Positions 17,917 to 26,429 of a stretch of DNA of 55,470 nucleotides are shown piece by piece. A program made the translations under genes and the position numbers. The DNA comes from an uncultured Oscillospiraceae bacterium. GTDB lineage: Bacteria; Bacillota; Clostridia; Oscillospirales; Oscillospiraceae. Numbering within the stretch: position 1 is the first letter of the stretch; every line of letters starts with the position of its first letter. The notes under the pieces were generated by a model that was not told the origin of the DNA, searched no databases, and saw only the letters and a program-made list of their open reading frames with translations. The stretch lies in assembly GCA_947629915.1 (NCBI GenBank), contig CANRFN010000025.1:1-55470 (forward strand). The letters are read 5' to 3'.

Positions 17917-19083
17917 TCAGATCGCGCGGATGCGGAGCACGCCGTTGATGCCGCGGATGTGGGCCAGGGCCTCCTCAGAGGCGGGGGCGCTGATGTCCAG
18001 CATGGTGTAGGCGTACTCGCCCTTGGACTTGTTGGTGAGGTTCTCCACGTTGATGCCGTCTCCGGACAGCTGGCCGGTGAGGCTGGAGAGGACGGCGGGG
18101 ATGTTCTTGTGGAACACGCAGATCCGCTGCACGCCGCTGCGGTCCATGGCCACAGAGGGGTAGTTTACGCTGTTGCGGATATTGCCGTTCTCCAGGAAGT
18201 CCTTGAGCTCGTCTGCCGCCATCTGGGCGCAGTTGTCCTCGCTCTCGGGGGTGGAGGCGCCCAGGTGGGGGATGGGCACCACGCCGGGGACATTGGTGAT
18301 GTTGCTGTTGGGGAAGTCCGTGACGTACCGGGCCACCTTGCCGGAGGCCAGAGCGGCCTTCATGGCCTCATCGTCCACCAGCTCACCCCGGGCCAGGTTG
18401 ATGATGCGCACGCCGTCCTTCATGTTGGCGATGGCCTTCTCGTCGATGGTGTGCTTGGTGCTGGCGTTGTAGGGCACATGGATGGTGACGTAGTCTGCGT
18501 TGCGGTACAGCTCGTTCACGTCCTTCACCACTTTTACGTGGCGGTCCAGACGGAGGGCGGCGTCCACAGACAGGAACGGGTCGCAGCCATAGACCTCCAT
18601 GCCCATGTTCAGGGCCACGTTGCACACGAGAGCGCCGATGGCACCCAGGCCCACAACGCCCAGGGTCTTGCGGTAGATCTCGGGGCCCACAAAGGCGGAC
18701 TTGCCCTTCTCCACGGCGGCAGCCACGTCTACCTCCGGGTTCTTGGCCTGCTCCCGCACCCAGGCGATGCCGCCGGCGATGTCCCGGGAGGCCAGGAGCA
18801 TGGCGCAGAGGGCCAGCTCCTTCACGGCGTTGGCGTTAGCGCCGGGGGTGTTGAACACCACGATGCCGGCCTCGGCGCAGCGGTCCACGGGGATGTTGTT
18901 GGTGCCGGCGCCGGCCCGGGCGATGGCCAGCAGGTTCTCCGGGAAGGCGTAGTCATGGAGCTTGGCGGAGCGGACCAGGATGGCGTCCTCGTTGGCGAGG
19001 TCCGCACCCACCTTGTACTGATCCTCCGGCAGCCGGCAGAGGCCGGCCTTGGAGATGGAATTCATGGTTTTTACTTGGAACAT
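17917..19083 (-). CDS. serA: D-3-phosphoglycerate dehydrogenase
   Basis: A 388-residue NAD-dependent 2-hydroxyacid dehydrogenase. The nucleotide fold shows VVGLGAIG, the catalytic Arg region is NLARGELVD, and the catalytic His is in PHLGAST. A C-terminal ACT domain (about 315-388) suggests serine feedback. It oxidises 3-phosphoglycerate, the first step of serine synthesis. The start is ATG 19083, 8 bases after GAGG; a GTG at 19092 overlaps that site and is less likely. It follows serC by 26 bases in one operon. Confidence 0.93.
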   Translation of the reverse strand: MFQVKTMNSISKAGLCRLPEDQYKVGADLANEDAILVRSAKLHDYAFPENLLAIARAGAGTNNIPVDRCAEAGIVVFNTPGANANAVKELALCAMLLASRDIAGGIAWVREQAKNPEVDVAAAVEKGKSAFVGPEIYRKTLGVVGLGAIGALVCNVALNMGMEVYGCDPFLSVDAALRLDRHVKVVKDVNELYRNADYVTIHVPYNASTKHTIDEKAIANMKDGVRIINLARGELVDDEAMKAALASGKVARYVTDFPNSNITNVPGVVPIPHLGASTPESEDNCAQMAADELKDFLENGNIRNSVNYPSVAMDRSGVQRICVFHKNIPAVLSSLTGQLSGDGINVENLTNKSKGEYAYTMLDISAPASEEALAHIRGINGVLRIRAI

Positions 19084-19109
19084 GGTACTCACCTCAAAAG
19101 AGTTGCGAT

Positions 19110-20192
19110 TCAGTTGGCGCGGTCAAAGGCGCGGATGAAGTCGGCCAGCTTTTCCACGCCCTCGGTGGGCATGGCGTTGTAGATGGAGGCACGCATGCCG
19201 CCCACGTTGCGGTGGCCCTTCAGGTTCACGAAGCCGGCGGCGGTGGCCTCGGCCACGAACTTGGCGTCCAGCTCCTGGCTGGCGGAGCGGAAAGTGACGT
19301 TCATGTCGGAACGGCTGCCCACCTCAGCGGCGCAGGTGAAGAGCTTGGACTCATCCAGCACATCGTACAGCAGCTTGGCCTTGGCGTGCTTGATCTGCTC
19401 CATGCCTTCCACGCCGCCCTTGGACTCCAGCCACTCCAGCACCAGGCCCAGCATATAGATGCACCAGCACGGCGGGGTGTTGTACATGGAGTCCTTGTCG
19501 ATCATGGTCTTGTAGTTCATCATCAGCGGGGTGTAGGGCAGCTCATTGCCGGCCAGGTCCTCCCGGACGATGGCGATGGTGAGGCCTGCGGGGGCCAGGT
19601 TCTTCTGGGCGCCGCCGAAGATGATGCCGTAGCGGGAGACGTCCACCACCCGGCTCAGGAAGTCCGAGGACATGTCGCAGACGATGGGCACATCGCCTGT
19701 GTCCGGGATGTACTGCCACTCGGTGCCGTAGATGGTGTTGTTGGCGCAGTAGTAGAAGTAGCTGGCCTGGGGGTCCAGCTTCAGATCGGCCTGGGCGGGG
19801 ATATAGGTGTGGTTCTTATCGGCGCTGGAGGCGGCGAGGTTGATCTCGCCGTACTTCTTGGCCTCTTTGCACGCGATGTTGGAGAAGTTGCCGGTGACGG
19901 CGTAGTCCGCCTTGCCGGTCTTGCCGATGAGGTTCAGAGGCACCATGGAGAACTGGCTGGAGGCGCCGCCCTGCAGGAACAGGACCTTATAGTTTTCGGG
20001 CACATGGAACAGCTTGATGAAGTTGGCCTTGGTGTCATCGAAGATCTTCTGGAACACCTTGGAGCGGTGGCTCATCTCCATCACGGACATGCCGGAGCCC
20101 TGGTAATTGGTGATTTCTTTGCCGGCGCGCTCGAGAACCTCGAGAGGGAGCATGGACGGGCCAGCGGAGAAGTTATATACGCGATCAGACAT
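19110..20192 (-). CDS. serC: Phosphoserine aminotransferase
   Basis: A 360-residue PLP enzyme of the SerC family. The N-terminal YNFSAGPSMLP and the PLP-lysine motif GGAQKNLAPAG are diagnostic; MSSDFLSR is also conserved. It converts 3-phosphohydroxypyruvate to phosphoserine, the second step of serine synthesis. The start is ATG 20192 with GGAGGA upstream. The Shine-Dalgarno sequence lies in the loop of a small GGGAA/TTCCC hairpin, which may or may not matter. It is the first gene of the serC-serA operon. Confidence 0.95.
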   Translation of the reverse strand: MSDRVYNFSAGPSMLPLEVLERAGKEITNYQGSGMSVMEMSHRSKVFQKIFDDTKANFIKLFHVPENYKVLFLQGGASSQFSMVPLNLIGKTGKADYAVTGNFSNIACKEAKKYGEINLAASSADKNHTYIPAQADLKLDPQASYFYYCANNTIYGTEWQYIPDTGDVPIVCDMSSDFLSRVVDVSRYGIIFGGAQKNLAPAGLTIAIVREDLAGNELPYTPLMMNYKTMIDKDSMYNTPPCWCIYMLGLVLEWLESKGGVEGMEQIKHAKAKLLYDVLDESKLFTCAAEVGSRSDMNVTFRSASQELDAKFVAEATAAGFVNLKGHRNVGGMRASIYNAMPTEGVEKLADFIRAFDRAN

Positions 20193-20243
20193 GGGAAATC
20201 CTCCAAATTCCCGCCATAATATTGCTGCGGGATGATTTTGCCC

Positions 20244-20273
20244 ATTATATGCGGACATTTGTCCATGTGTCAA
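20244..20273 (-). promoter_or_regulatory. serCA promoter with palindrome in the spacer
   Basis: On the minus strand: TTGACA (20273-20268), an 18-base spacer and TATAAT (20249-20244). The spacer contains the palindrome GGACATTTGTCC (20253-20264), a possible repressor site. Confidence 0.75.
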
Positions 20274-21070
20274 GGGCAGCTGCAAACAAGATTACGGGCG
20301 CTCCCGCCGAAAACTTTGTGAAAATGCGCCGTGTTTTGGCCCGGGAAAGCCTTTTGTACCACGTAGAAAGCTCCGAATCTGCCGATTTTTCTGCTGCCGT
20401 GTCCAGTTTCTTCCACCAGGCTGCGGTGCTCTCCGGGCATCCCTGCGGGCAAGGTGGACGCGCCGTTGTCCACGGCTGGTCTCTCACAAGTCTGCGCATC
20501 CTGTCCTGTTTCTGATGCATTCCGCCCCTCCCGCGGTTGATCCTGTCTCTCACCGGCAGTCCAGGCACAGCAGAAGGATGCTGCCCGCCGGAGCCCGGCA
20601 GCGCCTTGCTGTGACGTCCAGATTCGCCTCTTCTTCCCCATCCGGATCCGGCACGATGCCGTTGCACCGATGGTTCCGCTCGCCAGTCCCCTGCGATCGG
20701 TGCACCTTTCCCTCCCCTGCCCTGCACTGGAATTCGGTGCATTCTTCGCTGCGAAGAGCCAATCTTAGTCTAAAATATAGCTATCTGTATAAATTGCTGA
20801 TTTCATTTCTTAAAGTATTCAGGAATCCTGGACTATGTCTCCCGTAGATGGTCATCCATCATTTTCAGCCCTTCCGGCCAGCCTTTCTCAGCATCTCCGT
20901 TCTCTCTCCCTGCCCCGTGCATCCCACCGTCTCAGACGCGTTTTATCGGCTTTGGTGTGTTCCTCCCCGATGCCTGTCCCTCCAGACGCTCTCCAGACGA
21001 TCTGGCCCCGTCACACGCCTCTCCCCTTCCTCACACCATTCTGCCTCAGCGCCTGGCCAGAAACAGGCAG
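20274..21070. other. About 800 bases without a recognisable gene
   Basis: Open frames on both strands (for example minus strand 20245-20742) give Arg/Pro-rich peptides with no conserved look and no convincing ribosome sites. A short AT-rich island lies at 20762-20830. No RNA motif was recognised. Confidence 0.5.
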
Positions 21071-21098
21071 CGGCCGGACAGATCTCTCTGTCCGGCCG
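21071..21098 (-). terminator. Hairpin after the P-type ATPase gene
   Basis: An 11-bp perfect stem (21071-21081 with 21088-21098) and a 6-base loop, 34 bases past the ATPase stop. The T tail on the minus strand is weak (CTGCCTGTTTC). Confidence 0.6.
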
Positions 21099-21132
21099 CA
21101 TCCGGTTGCCCGTGGTCTCCGGGCAAGTACAC

Positions 21133-23043
21133 TCAGTTCACTTTCAGCGCCCGCATGGCGTTGAGGATGGCGATCACCGCCACGCCCACGTCTGCAAACA
21201 CCGCCATCCACATGGTGCTGTATCCCAAGGCGCCGAGGAGCAGGAAGAGCACCTTGATGCCGATGGCGAAGACGATGTTCTCCCGCACGATCCAGAGACA
21301 CTTGCGGGCGATGCGCATGGCCACCGCCAGTTTGTCCGGGTTGTCGTCCATGAGGACCACATCGGCGGCCTCGATGGCGGCATCGGAGCCCAGCGCACCC
21401 ATGGCCACGCCCACATCTGCCCGGGAGAGCACCGGCGCATCGTTGATGCCGTCTCCCACGAACATCAGCTGTTCCTTGGGGAGCTTCTGTTCCAGCAGCT
21501 GCTCCACCCGGGTCACCTTATCCCCTGGGAGCAGGCCGGCGTGGACCTCATCGATGCCCAACTGCTCCGCCACCGCCTGGGCGGCTGCCGGGCTGTCTCC
21601 GGTGAGCATCACGGTCTTGCGGACGCCGGCCGCCTTCAGATCCCGGAGGGCCTGGGGGGCGCTCTCCTTGATCTGGTCTGCCACCACCGCGTAGCCGATG
21701 TACTGTCCGTCCAGTGCTACATGCACGATGGTGCCGGTCTCCTTCTGCAGCGAGACATAGCCCTTCACGCTCTGGCCCTGCATCAGCCTCTGGTTGCCGG
21801 CCAGCACCCGCCTGCCGTCCACCAGGGCAGACACGCCCTGTCCGGCGATCTCCTGCACATCGGAGACCCGGTCCGGGGTGATCTCCCCGCCCCAGGCTTT
21901 CCGGAGGGACTGGGCGATGGGGTGAGAGGAGAACTGCTCGGCCAGAGCCGAGACCTCCAACAGCTTCTCCTTGGGGACGTTTTGGGGGTGGACCTCAGAC
22001 ACGGCGAAGACGCCCTGGGTGAGGGTGCCGGTCTTGTCGAAGACGGCGATCCGGGCGCTGGCCAGCAGCTCCAGGTAGTTGCCGCCCTTCACCAGGATGC
22101 CCTTGCTGGATGCGCCGCCGATCCCGCCGAAGAAGCTGAGGGGGATGGAGATCACGAGGGCGCAGGGACAGCTGATGACGAGGAACGTGAGGGCACGGCC
22201 GATCCACATGGTCCACTGGCCCACAAAGAGGGACGGTAGGATGGCCAACGCCAGGGCACAGAACACCACGGTGGGGGTGTAGTACCGGGCAAAACGGGTG
22301 ATGAAGTTCTCCGCTTTGGCCTTCTTGGAGGAGGCGTTTTCCACCAGGTCCAGGATCTTGGCCACGGTGGACTCCCCGAACTCCTTGGTGGTCTGCACCC
22401 GGAGCAGGCCGGTGAGGTTCACGCAGCCGGAGAGCAGCTCATCTCCAGGCACCACATCCCGGGGCACGGACTCGCCGGTGAGGGCCGCGGTGTTCACGGC
22501 GGAGTTGCCCTCCAGGACGATGACGTCCAGGGGGATCTTCTCGCCGGGCTGTACCACGATGGTCTCCCCCACCTCCACCTCCTCCGGGTCCACCTCGGAG
22601 ATGACGCCGTCCCGCTCCACGTTGGCGATGTCCGGCCGGATGTCCATGAGATCGCTTATGGACTGGCGGGACTTGCCCACGGCGTAGGACTGGAAGAGCT
22701 CGCCCACCTGGTAGAAGAGCATGACGCCCACGGCCTCGGCGTACTCCCCCAAAGCCAGGGCACCCACCGTGGCCAGGGCCATCAGGAAATTCTCGTCAAA
22801 GACCTGGCCGTTCAGGATATTGCGGACGGCCTTGCGGAGCACGTCCCAGCCGATCACGAAGTACGGGATCAGGAAGAGCAGGCCCAGCGAGAGACAGGTT
22901 CCGCTCTCCCCCGCCTTGGTGAGCAGTGGGAAGGAGAAGGGCATGGGAACCTGCGGCAGGAAGTGGTCCAATAGAGACAGGATCAGCAGCAGGGCGCCGG
23001 AGACGAGAATCCGCGCCAGCATTTTCTTTTGCTTTTTTGTCAT
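21133..23043 (-). CDS. CPC-type heavy-metal P1B-ATPase (Zn/Cd/Pb type)
   Basis: A 636-residue metal-exporting ATPase. The intramembrane metal site is SCPCAL; other motifs are TGES, DKTGT with the phosphorylated Asp, SSHPIA, MLTGD and GDGINDAP. The N-terminal metal-binding HMA domain found in many CadA/ZntA proteins is absent, but a free HMA protein is encoded just upstream. This suggests a split chaperone-pump pair. Context with an ELCVCD-type CadC repressor points to zinc, cadmium or lead efflux rather than copper. Confidence 0.93.
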   Translation of the reverse strand: MTKKQKKMLARILVSGALLLILSLLDHFLPQVPMPFSFPLLTKAGESGTCLSLGLLFLIPYFVIGWDVLRKAVRNILNGQVFDENFLMALATVGALALGEYAEAVGVMLFYQVGELFQSYAVGKSRQSISDLMDIRPDIANVERDGVISEVDPEEVEVGETIVVQPGEKIPLDVIVLEGNSAVNTAALTGESVPRDVVPGDELLSGCVNLTGLLRVQTTKEFGESTVAKILDLVENASSKKAKAENFITRFARYYTPTVVFCALALAILPSLFVGQWTMWIGRALTFLVISCPCALVISIPLSFFGGIGGASSKGILVKGGNYLELLASARIAVFDKTGTLTQGVFAVSEVHPQNVPKEKLLEVSALAEQFSSHPIAQSLRKAWGGEITPDRVSDVQEIAGQGVSALVDGRRVLAGNQRLMQGQSVKGYVSLQKETGTIVHVALDGQYIGYAVVADQIKESAPQALRDLKAAGVRKTVMLTGDSPAAAQAVAEQLGIDEVHAGLLPGDKVTRVEQLLEQKLPKEQLMFVGDGINDAPVLSRADVGVAMGALGSDAAIEAADVVLMDDNPDKLAVAMRIARKCLWIVRENIVFAIGIKVLFLLLGALGYSTMWMAVFADVGVAVIAILNAMRALKVN

Positions 23044-23114
23044 AAGAAACCCTCCCAGGATAAGACAAGGCCCGGAACAGAGCCTGGTCCGGGCGGTGTC
23101 CTATCGCATTCTTC

Positions 23115-23327
23115 TCACATGACTACCTGGCAGTCCGGCTCCACCCTCTGGATGCACTTGAGCACATCCGGCATCACCGCTGCCACATCGTCCGCAACGA
23201 TGGTCATCTTCTGGCTGAGGAAGTTCACCGAGGCATCGGACACCCCGGGCAGTTTCTTGATGGCGTCTTCCATCTTGGCAGCGCAGTTGGCGCAGTCCAG
23301 ATCCACCAGTTTGTACACTTTCTTCAT
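23115..23327 (-). CDS. Small HMA metallochaperone
   Basis: A 70-residue ferredoxin-fold HMA protein with the metal motif DCANC (usual form GMxCxxC) near residue 10. It begins at ATG 23327 with AAAGGTGAG upstream; a longer in-frame version lacks that site. It lies between the repressor gene (22 bases) and the P-type ATPase gene (71 bases), and probably replaces the missing N-terminal domain of the pump by docking with it or delivering metal. Confidence 0.88.
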   Translation of the reverse strand: MKKVYKLVDLDCANCAAKMEDAIKKLPGVSDASVNFLSQKMTIVADDVAAVMPDVLKCIQRVEPDCQVVM

Positions 23328-23349
23328 GACGATCTCACCTTTCTCGAAT

Positions 23350-23709
23350 TCACTCCAGGACGTGGTCCATGCCCTGGGCAATGATCTTGCGCACATGGTC
23401 ATCGGCCAGCGCGTAGAAGACGGTCTTGCCGTCCCGGCGGGCTTTCACCAACCGGGAGGACTTCAACACCCGCAGCTGATGGGAAACCGCAGACTGGGTG
23501 ATCCCCAGCAGCTGCGCGATATCGCACACACAGAGCTCTGCCTCAAAGAGGGCGTAGAGAATCTTGATCCGGGTGGAGTCTCCAAACACCTTGAACAGCT
23601 CCGCCAGATCGTACAAGGTCTCATCCCCCGGCATCTCCGCCAAGACCTGCTTCACCGTATCCTCGTGGACGCAGAGAAAACCGCAGCGCTCGATCTCCGG
23701 AAAATCCAT
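23350..23709 (-). CDS. CadC/CmtR-type ArsR-family metal repressor
   Basis: A 119-residue ArsR/SmtB winged-helix repressor. The metal-sensing motif ELCVCD sits in the recognition region, as in CadC, and an N-terminal CGFLC pair (after ERCG) may complete the thiol site, as CadC uses N-terminal cysteines. This pattern favours Cd/Pb/Zn sensing. The start is ATG 23709, 8 bases after GGAGG; an upstream in-frame ATG at 23760 overlaps the -10 and operator. It should repress its own operon. Confidence 0.9.
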   Translation of the reverse strand: MDFPEIERCGFLCVHEDTVKQVLAEMPGDETLYDLAELFKVFGDSTRIKILYALFEAELCVCDIAQLLGITQSAVSHQLRVLKSSRLVKARRDGKTVFYALADDHVRKIIAQGMDHVLE

Positions 23710-23730
23710 CCCACAGGCCTCCTTTTTCAA

Positions 23731-23779
23731 ACATCTGAACAACTGCTCACATGTTAGCACGTTTCAGGGAGGGTGTCAA
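23731..23779 (-). promoter_or_regulatory. Metal-efflux operon promoter and 12-2-12-type operator
   Basis: On the minus strand: TTGACA (23779-23774), a 17-base spacer and TAACAT (23756-23751). The -10 is overlapped by an inverted repeat at 23731-23754 (ACATCTGAACA, 2 bases, TGCTCACATGT; 9 of 11 pairs), which closely fits the SmtB/CadC family operator. Confidence 0.8.
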
Positions 23780-23858
23780 CTGGGAAATACAGATTTTTCA
23801 AAATATTTTTCAGGCCCCGGAAGCACGGTTCAGGACACCTCCATTGGGCGCGGAAAAA

Positions 23859-23886
23859 GCCGCCTGCAGGTCTCCCCGCAGGCGGC
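23859..23886 (-). terminator. Terminator downstream of the small hypothetical genes
   Basis: A 9-bp stem (23859-23867 with 23878-23886) followed on the minus strand by TTTTT. It lies 80 bases past the stop of the 73-residue gene and before the metal operon promoter. Confidence 0.8.
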
Positions 23887-23965
23887 ATCAATCCATTTCC
23901 CCTCTTGACGGCTAATTGTTCCGGCTGCTCCATAATGAGTCTCAGCGCGGAGTTCCGGCATGTGT

Positions 23966-24187
23966 TCAGCATCTGCCTTTCTCTGCCGCAGGCCTCCAAC
24001 ATCCGCATACTACAGGGACGTCCTCAACGGATCCTTCCACCACCTGAAACATACTGGGATGGAAAAGGTAGTCTTCATCCAACTCGGTAGGGATCTTGTA
24101 CCAGCCTCTTTCAATGCTCAAAACTGGGTACACCTTGTTACGCTTGAATGCCATTGACCCTTCTGGCCCGATATACTCTACCTTCAA
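23966..24187 (-). CDS. Small protein of unknown function (73 residues)
   Basis: The frame begins with TTG at 24187, 9 bases after GAGGAGGTG. The peptide starts MKVEYIGPEGS and includes the segments VYPVLSIERGWYKI, DEDYLF and FQVVEG, which suggest a small beta-rich fold. No signal peptide or membrane segment is seen. It follows another small gene by 15 bases, and both end at one terminator, so they form a unit. I do not recognise the family. Confidence 0.6.
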   Translation of the reverse strand: MKVEYIGPEGSMAFKRNKVYPVLSIERGWYKIPTELDEDYLFHPSMFQVVEGSVEDVPVVCGCWRPAAEKGRC

Positions 24188-24202
24188 GTGTTCTGCACCT
24201 CC

Positions 24203-24604
24203 TCACTCTTCCCGCTCGTATGGAAGCGGTCCCGACAGTTGGGTCATCTGAATTCCGCTGCAGTTCTCCACCATCTTCACGTCATCCGCCTTCTTGGACT
24301 TCTTGCACTTCGCCCCCTTGCCCTTCCCGCGCTCCGCATCTCTCAGCAGTTTCTCCTCCCAGATCGGCTGGATGCCCCCGCAGATAGACGAGCTCTGAAA
24401 GATCGCCCAGTCCTCGTCTGAGACACCCTCCAGTCTCTCTTCCCGCGCAGCCTTTCTGGACCTGCGGCGTCTGGCGCCCTTGCTGTTCGGTTTCAGCCCC
24501 TCCGGCTGCCCCGGCATGAAAAACGGCTCAGCCTCCGTCTCAGCGGCCAAGGCGTTCAGCATCGCCCTGTCCTCCTCCGTGAACGCCGGTACCTCTTTCG
24601 GCAT
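24203..24604 (-). CDS. Hypothetical basic/acidic protein (133 residues)
   Basis: ATG 24604 is preceded by GAGGAGGAG, which fixes the start. The N-terminal half is acidic, the middle holds a strongly basic run (GARRRRSRKAAREERL) and the C-terminal part is Lys-rich (KGKGAKCKKSKK). It is likely a soluble, perhaps nucleic-acid-binding protein, which is inference from charge only. A 7-bp hairpin (24624-24640) lies in the leader just before the ribosome site. It is upstream partner of the 73-residue gene. Family not recognised. Confidence 0.55.
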   Translation of the reverse strand: MPKEVPAFTEEDRAMLNALAAETEAEPFFMPGQPEGLKPNSKGARRRRSRKAAREERLEGVSDEDWAIFQSSSICGGIQPIWEEKLLRDAERGKGKGAKCKKSKKADDVKMVENCSGIQMTQLSGPLPYEREE

Positions 24605-24718
24605 ATGCGTCTCCTCCTCATGCGGCGGGGTATCCCCGCCTTTCTGGACCGTATGATACCACCCGCGGTTGGGGAAGTGGTCGCATGAGATGGGACATTT
24701 CGCCCATAGCGTGAACAA

Positions 24719-24750
24719 CCGGCCAGGCCGCACAACTGCGGTCTGGCCGG
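24719..24750 (-). terminator. Hairpin after degV
   Basis: CCGGCCAG (24719-24726) pairs with CTGGCCGG (24743-24750), with GCCGCA/TGCGGT pairing inside. The T tail on the minus strand is short (TTGTTCAC). Confidence 0.6.
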
Positions 24751-24780
24751 CATCCATCTGTCTGTTCCCTTGTCCGCGCT

Positions 24781-25635
24781 CTACTCGTCCTCGCCCAGCT
24801 CCAGGTACACCACCACTGCCGCGTTGGGCCCCACATGGGTGCCGATCACAGCGCCCACAGAGTGGACCTCGCAGGGGAAGACGCCGTAGGCTTTCTCCAC
24901 CTGGGCCTTCAGCTCAGTGCAGAGGGTGTCTGTGGCGGTATAGCCGTAGTACACGGGGAGGCGGGGGTCCCGATTGAAGTTGGCACCGATGCACTTCAGC
25001 ACCGCTGCGATGGATCCCTTGGTGCCCATGCCCTTACCCACTAGGCGGATGGCGCCCTTGTCCAGGGTGATCACAGGCTTCACCTTCAGAAGCCCGCCCA
25101 CCACTGTTACCGCCGCGGGGAGCCGCCCGCCCTTGTGGAGGTACTCCAGGGTGTCCACCACGGCAAGGAGCCGCACCCGTCCCTTCATCTCCTCCAGTTT
25201 GGAGACAATCTTCTCGGCGGGAAGTCCGGCGTCCCGCATCCGGATGCCGGCGTCCAGCAGCAGCCGCAGGCCCAGCACCGTCTGGGTGGAGTCCACCACG
25301 TAGATGTTCTCATAGCCGCAGATGGACTGGGCGATCCTGGCGCTCTGGCAGGTGCCGGAGAGGGCCGCCGCCAGGAGCACGCAGATCAGCGTATCCCCCT
25401 GGTCTCTCGCCGCCTCAAAGCGCTGGAGAAAGTCGTCCGGACTGGCCTGGCTGGTGGTGGGGAGCTCCTCCGCCTCCGCCAGCTTCTCGTAGAAGGCCTT
25501 GTGGTCCAGATCCAGCCCGTCCAGGTAGGTGTAGTCCCCGAACTGCAGCTTCAGCGGGACGATCTCAATGTCCCGTCTGACACCCTCCTCCGGGCGGATA
25601 TCCGCTGTGCTGTCTGTGAGAAAACGAATGGCCAT
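24781..25635 (-). CDS. DegV-family fatty-acid-binding protein
   Basis: A 284-residue DegV protein. Diagnostic features are the N-terminal TDSTADI, the SQASPDDF motif, LSGTCQSA in the lipid-binding core, and DTLEYLHKGGR. DegV proteins (FakB-like) bind a fatty acid and can present it to a fatty-acid kinase; no kinase gene is in this window. The start is ATG 25635 with GGAGGAAAGGGG upstream. It lies 36 bases after a MarR gene and likely shares its promoter. Confidence 0.92.
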   Translation of the reverse strand: MAIRFLTDSTADIRPEEGVRRDIEIVPLKLQFGDYTYLDGLDLDHKAFYEKLAEAEELPTTSQASPDDFLQRFEAARDQGDTLICVLLAAALSGTCQSARIAQSICGYENIYVVDSTQTVLGLRLLLDAGIRMRDAGLPAEKIVSKLEEMKGRVRLLAVVDTLEYLHKGGRLPAAVTVVGGLLKVKPVITLDKGAIRLVGKGMGTKGSIAAVLKCIGANFNRDPRLPVYYGYTATDTLCTELKAQVEKAYGVFPCEVHSVGAVIGTHVGPNAAVVVYLELGEDE

Positions 25636-25671
25636 GGCTCATTTCCCCTTTCCTCCGGCACTGCCGGCCTC

Positions 25672-26202
25672 CTATGCGTCCTGCTGGGCTTGGCCTTGAT
25701 GAGACTCTTCTGTATTATGCCCTTCCAGGCGGGCAGAATCCCTGCCCTGCCGGCCCATCTCGGTAAAGAAGTGATCCAACTGGTGGAGGGACTGGAGCAG
25801 CACCTCCAAGCCATCTTCTGTGAGGCCGGCGGAGGCGTCCTGCACCATCTTGGCGTGGAAGGCCTCGTGGACCCGGTCCGCCTCCTGGCCCCTGGGGGTG
25901 AGGGTTACCCGGATGATGCGCCGGTCTCCCGGCTCTCCGCCCCGCTTCAGATACCCCTTTCGCACCAACGTATTCACCGCCGTGGTGAGGGTGCTCACCC
26001 GGATGCTCAGAGCATCGGCGATCTGGGTCATGGTGTTGCGGCCCTCATCGGTGAGGTCTCCCACGGCCTCCAGCACATGGAGTTCCTTTACAGACAGGTC
26101 CTTGGCCCCCACATCCCGCAGGGCCGCCTCTTCCAGCGCCATGATCTGATTGAATACGTGCACAAAGAAGCGGTTCAGCTCCTCCTGCTGCTGTTGGGTC
26201 AT
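25672..26202 (-). CDS. MarR-family transcriptional regulator
   Basis: A 176-residue winged-helix regulator. The DNA-binding part shows MTQIADALSIRVSTLTTAVNTL and the wing GGEPGDRRIIRV, both typical of MarR. The C-terminal tail is polar and His/Gln rich. The start is ATG 26202, 9 bases after GGAG; an ATG three codons upstream abuts that site. Being first in an operon with a DegV lipid-binding protein, it may act in fatty-acid control in the manner of FabT, which is inference from context. Confidence 0.88.
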   Translation of the reverse strand: MTQQQQEELNRFFVHVFNQIMALEEAALRDVGAKDLSVKELHVLEAVGDLTDEGRNTMTQIADALSIRVSTLTTAVNTLVRKGYLKRGGEPGDRRIIRVTLTPRGQEADRVHEAFHAKMVQDASAGLTEDGLEVLLQSLHQLDHFFTEMGRQGRDSARLEGHNTEESHQGQAQQDA

Positions 26203-26237
26203 CGCGGTCATCTCCAGGGATACTTTGAATATCTAAC

Positions 26238-26266
26238 AGAATAAGGCCCTGGGCGGGGGCTGTCAA
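26238..26266 (-). promoter_or_regulatory. marR-degV promoter
   Basis: On the minus strand: TTGACA (26266-26261), a 17-base spacer and TATTCT (26243-26238). Confidence 0.7.
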
Positions 26267-26319
26267 GGGGGGAAACGCCCATTTTCCAGCGATTTGAGAC
26301 ATTTCTTTTGTTTTGTTGC

Positions 26320-26348
26320 TTGCTTTTCAGCATTCACTCCACTATACT
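26320..26348 (+). promoter_or_regulatory. Promoter for the 221-residue unknown gene
   Basis: TTGCTT (26320-26325), a 17-base spacer and TATACT (26343-26348), divergent from the marR promoter about 60 bases away. Confidence 0.65.
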
Positions 26349-26429
26349 TGAAACAGAGACAACCGCTCCGGTCTCCCACAGGCCGGCGTCCACGACCCCG
26401 CTCAAAGCGGCACGGGAGGAGACCACAAC

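Noticed and set aside
20245..20742. Minus-strand open frame of 165 codons upstream of serC
   Set aside because: Arg/Pro-rich with no conserved motif or ribosome site, and it overlaps the serCA promoter region.
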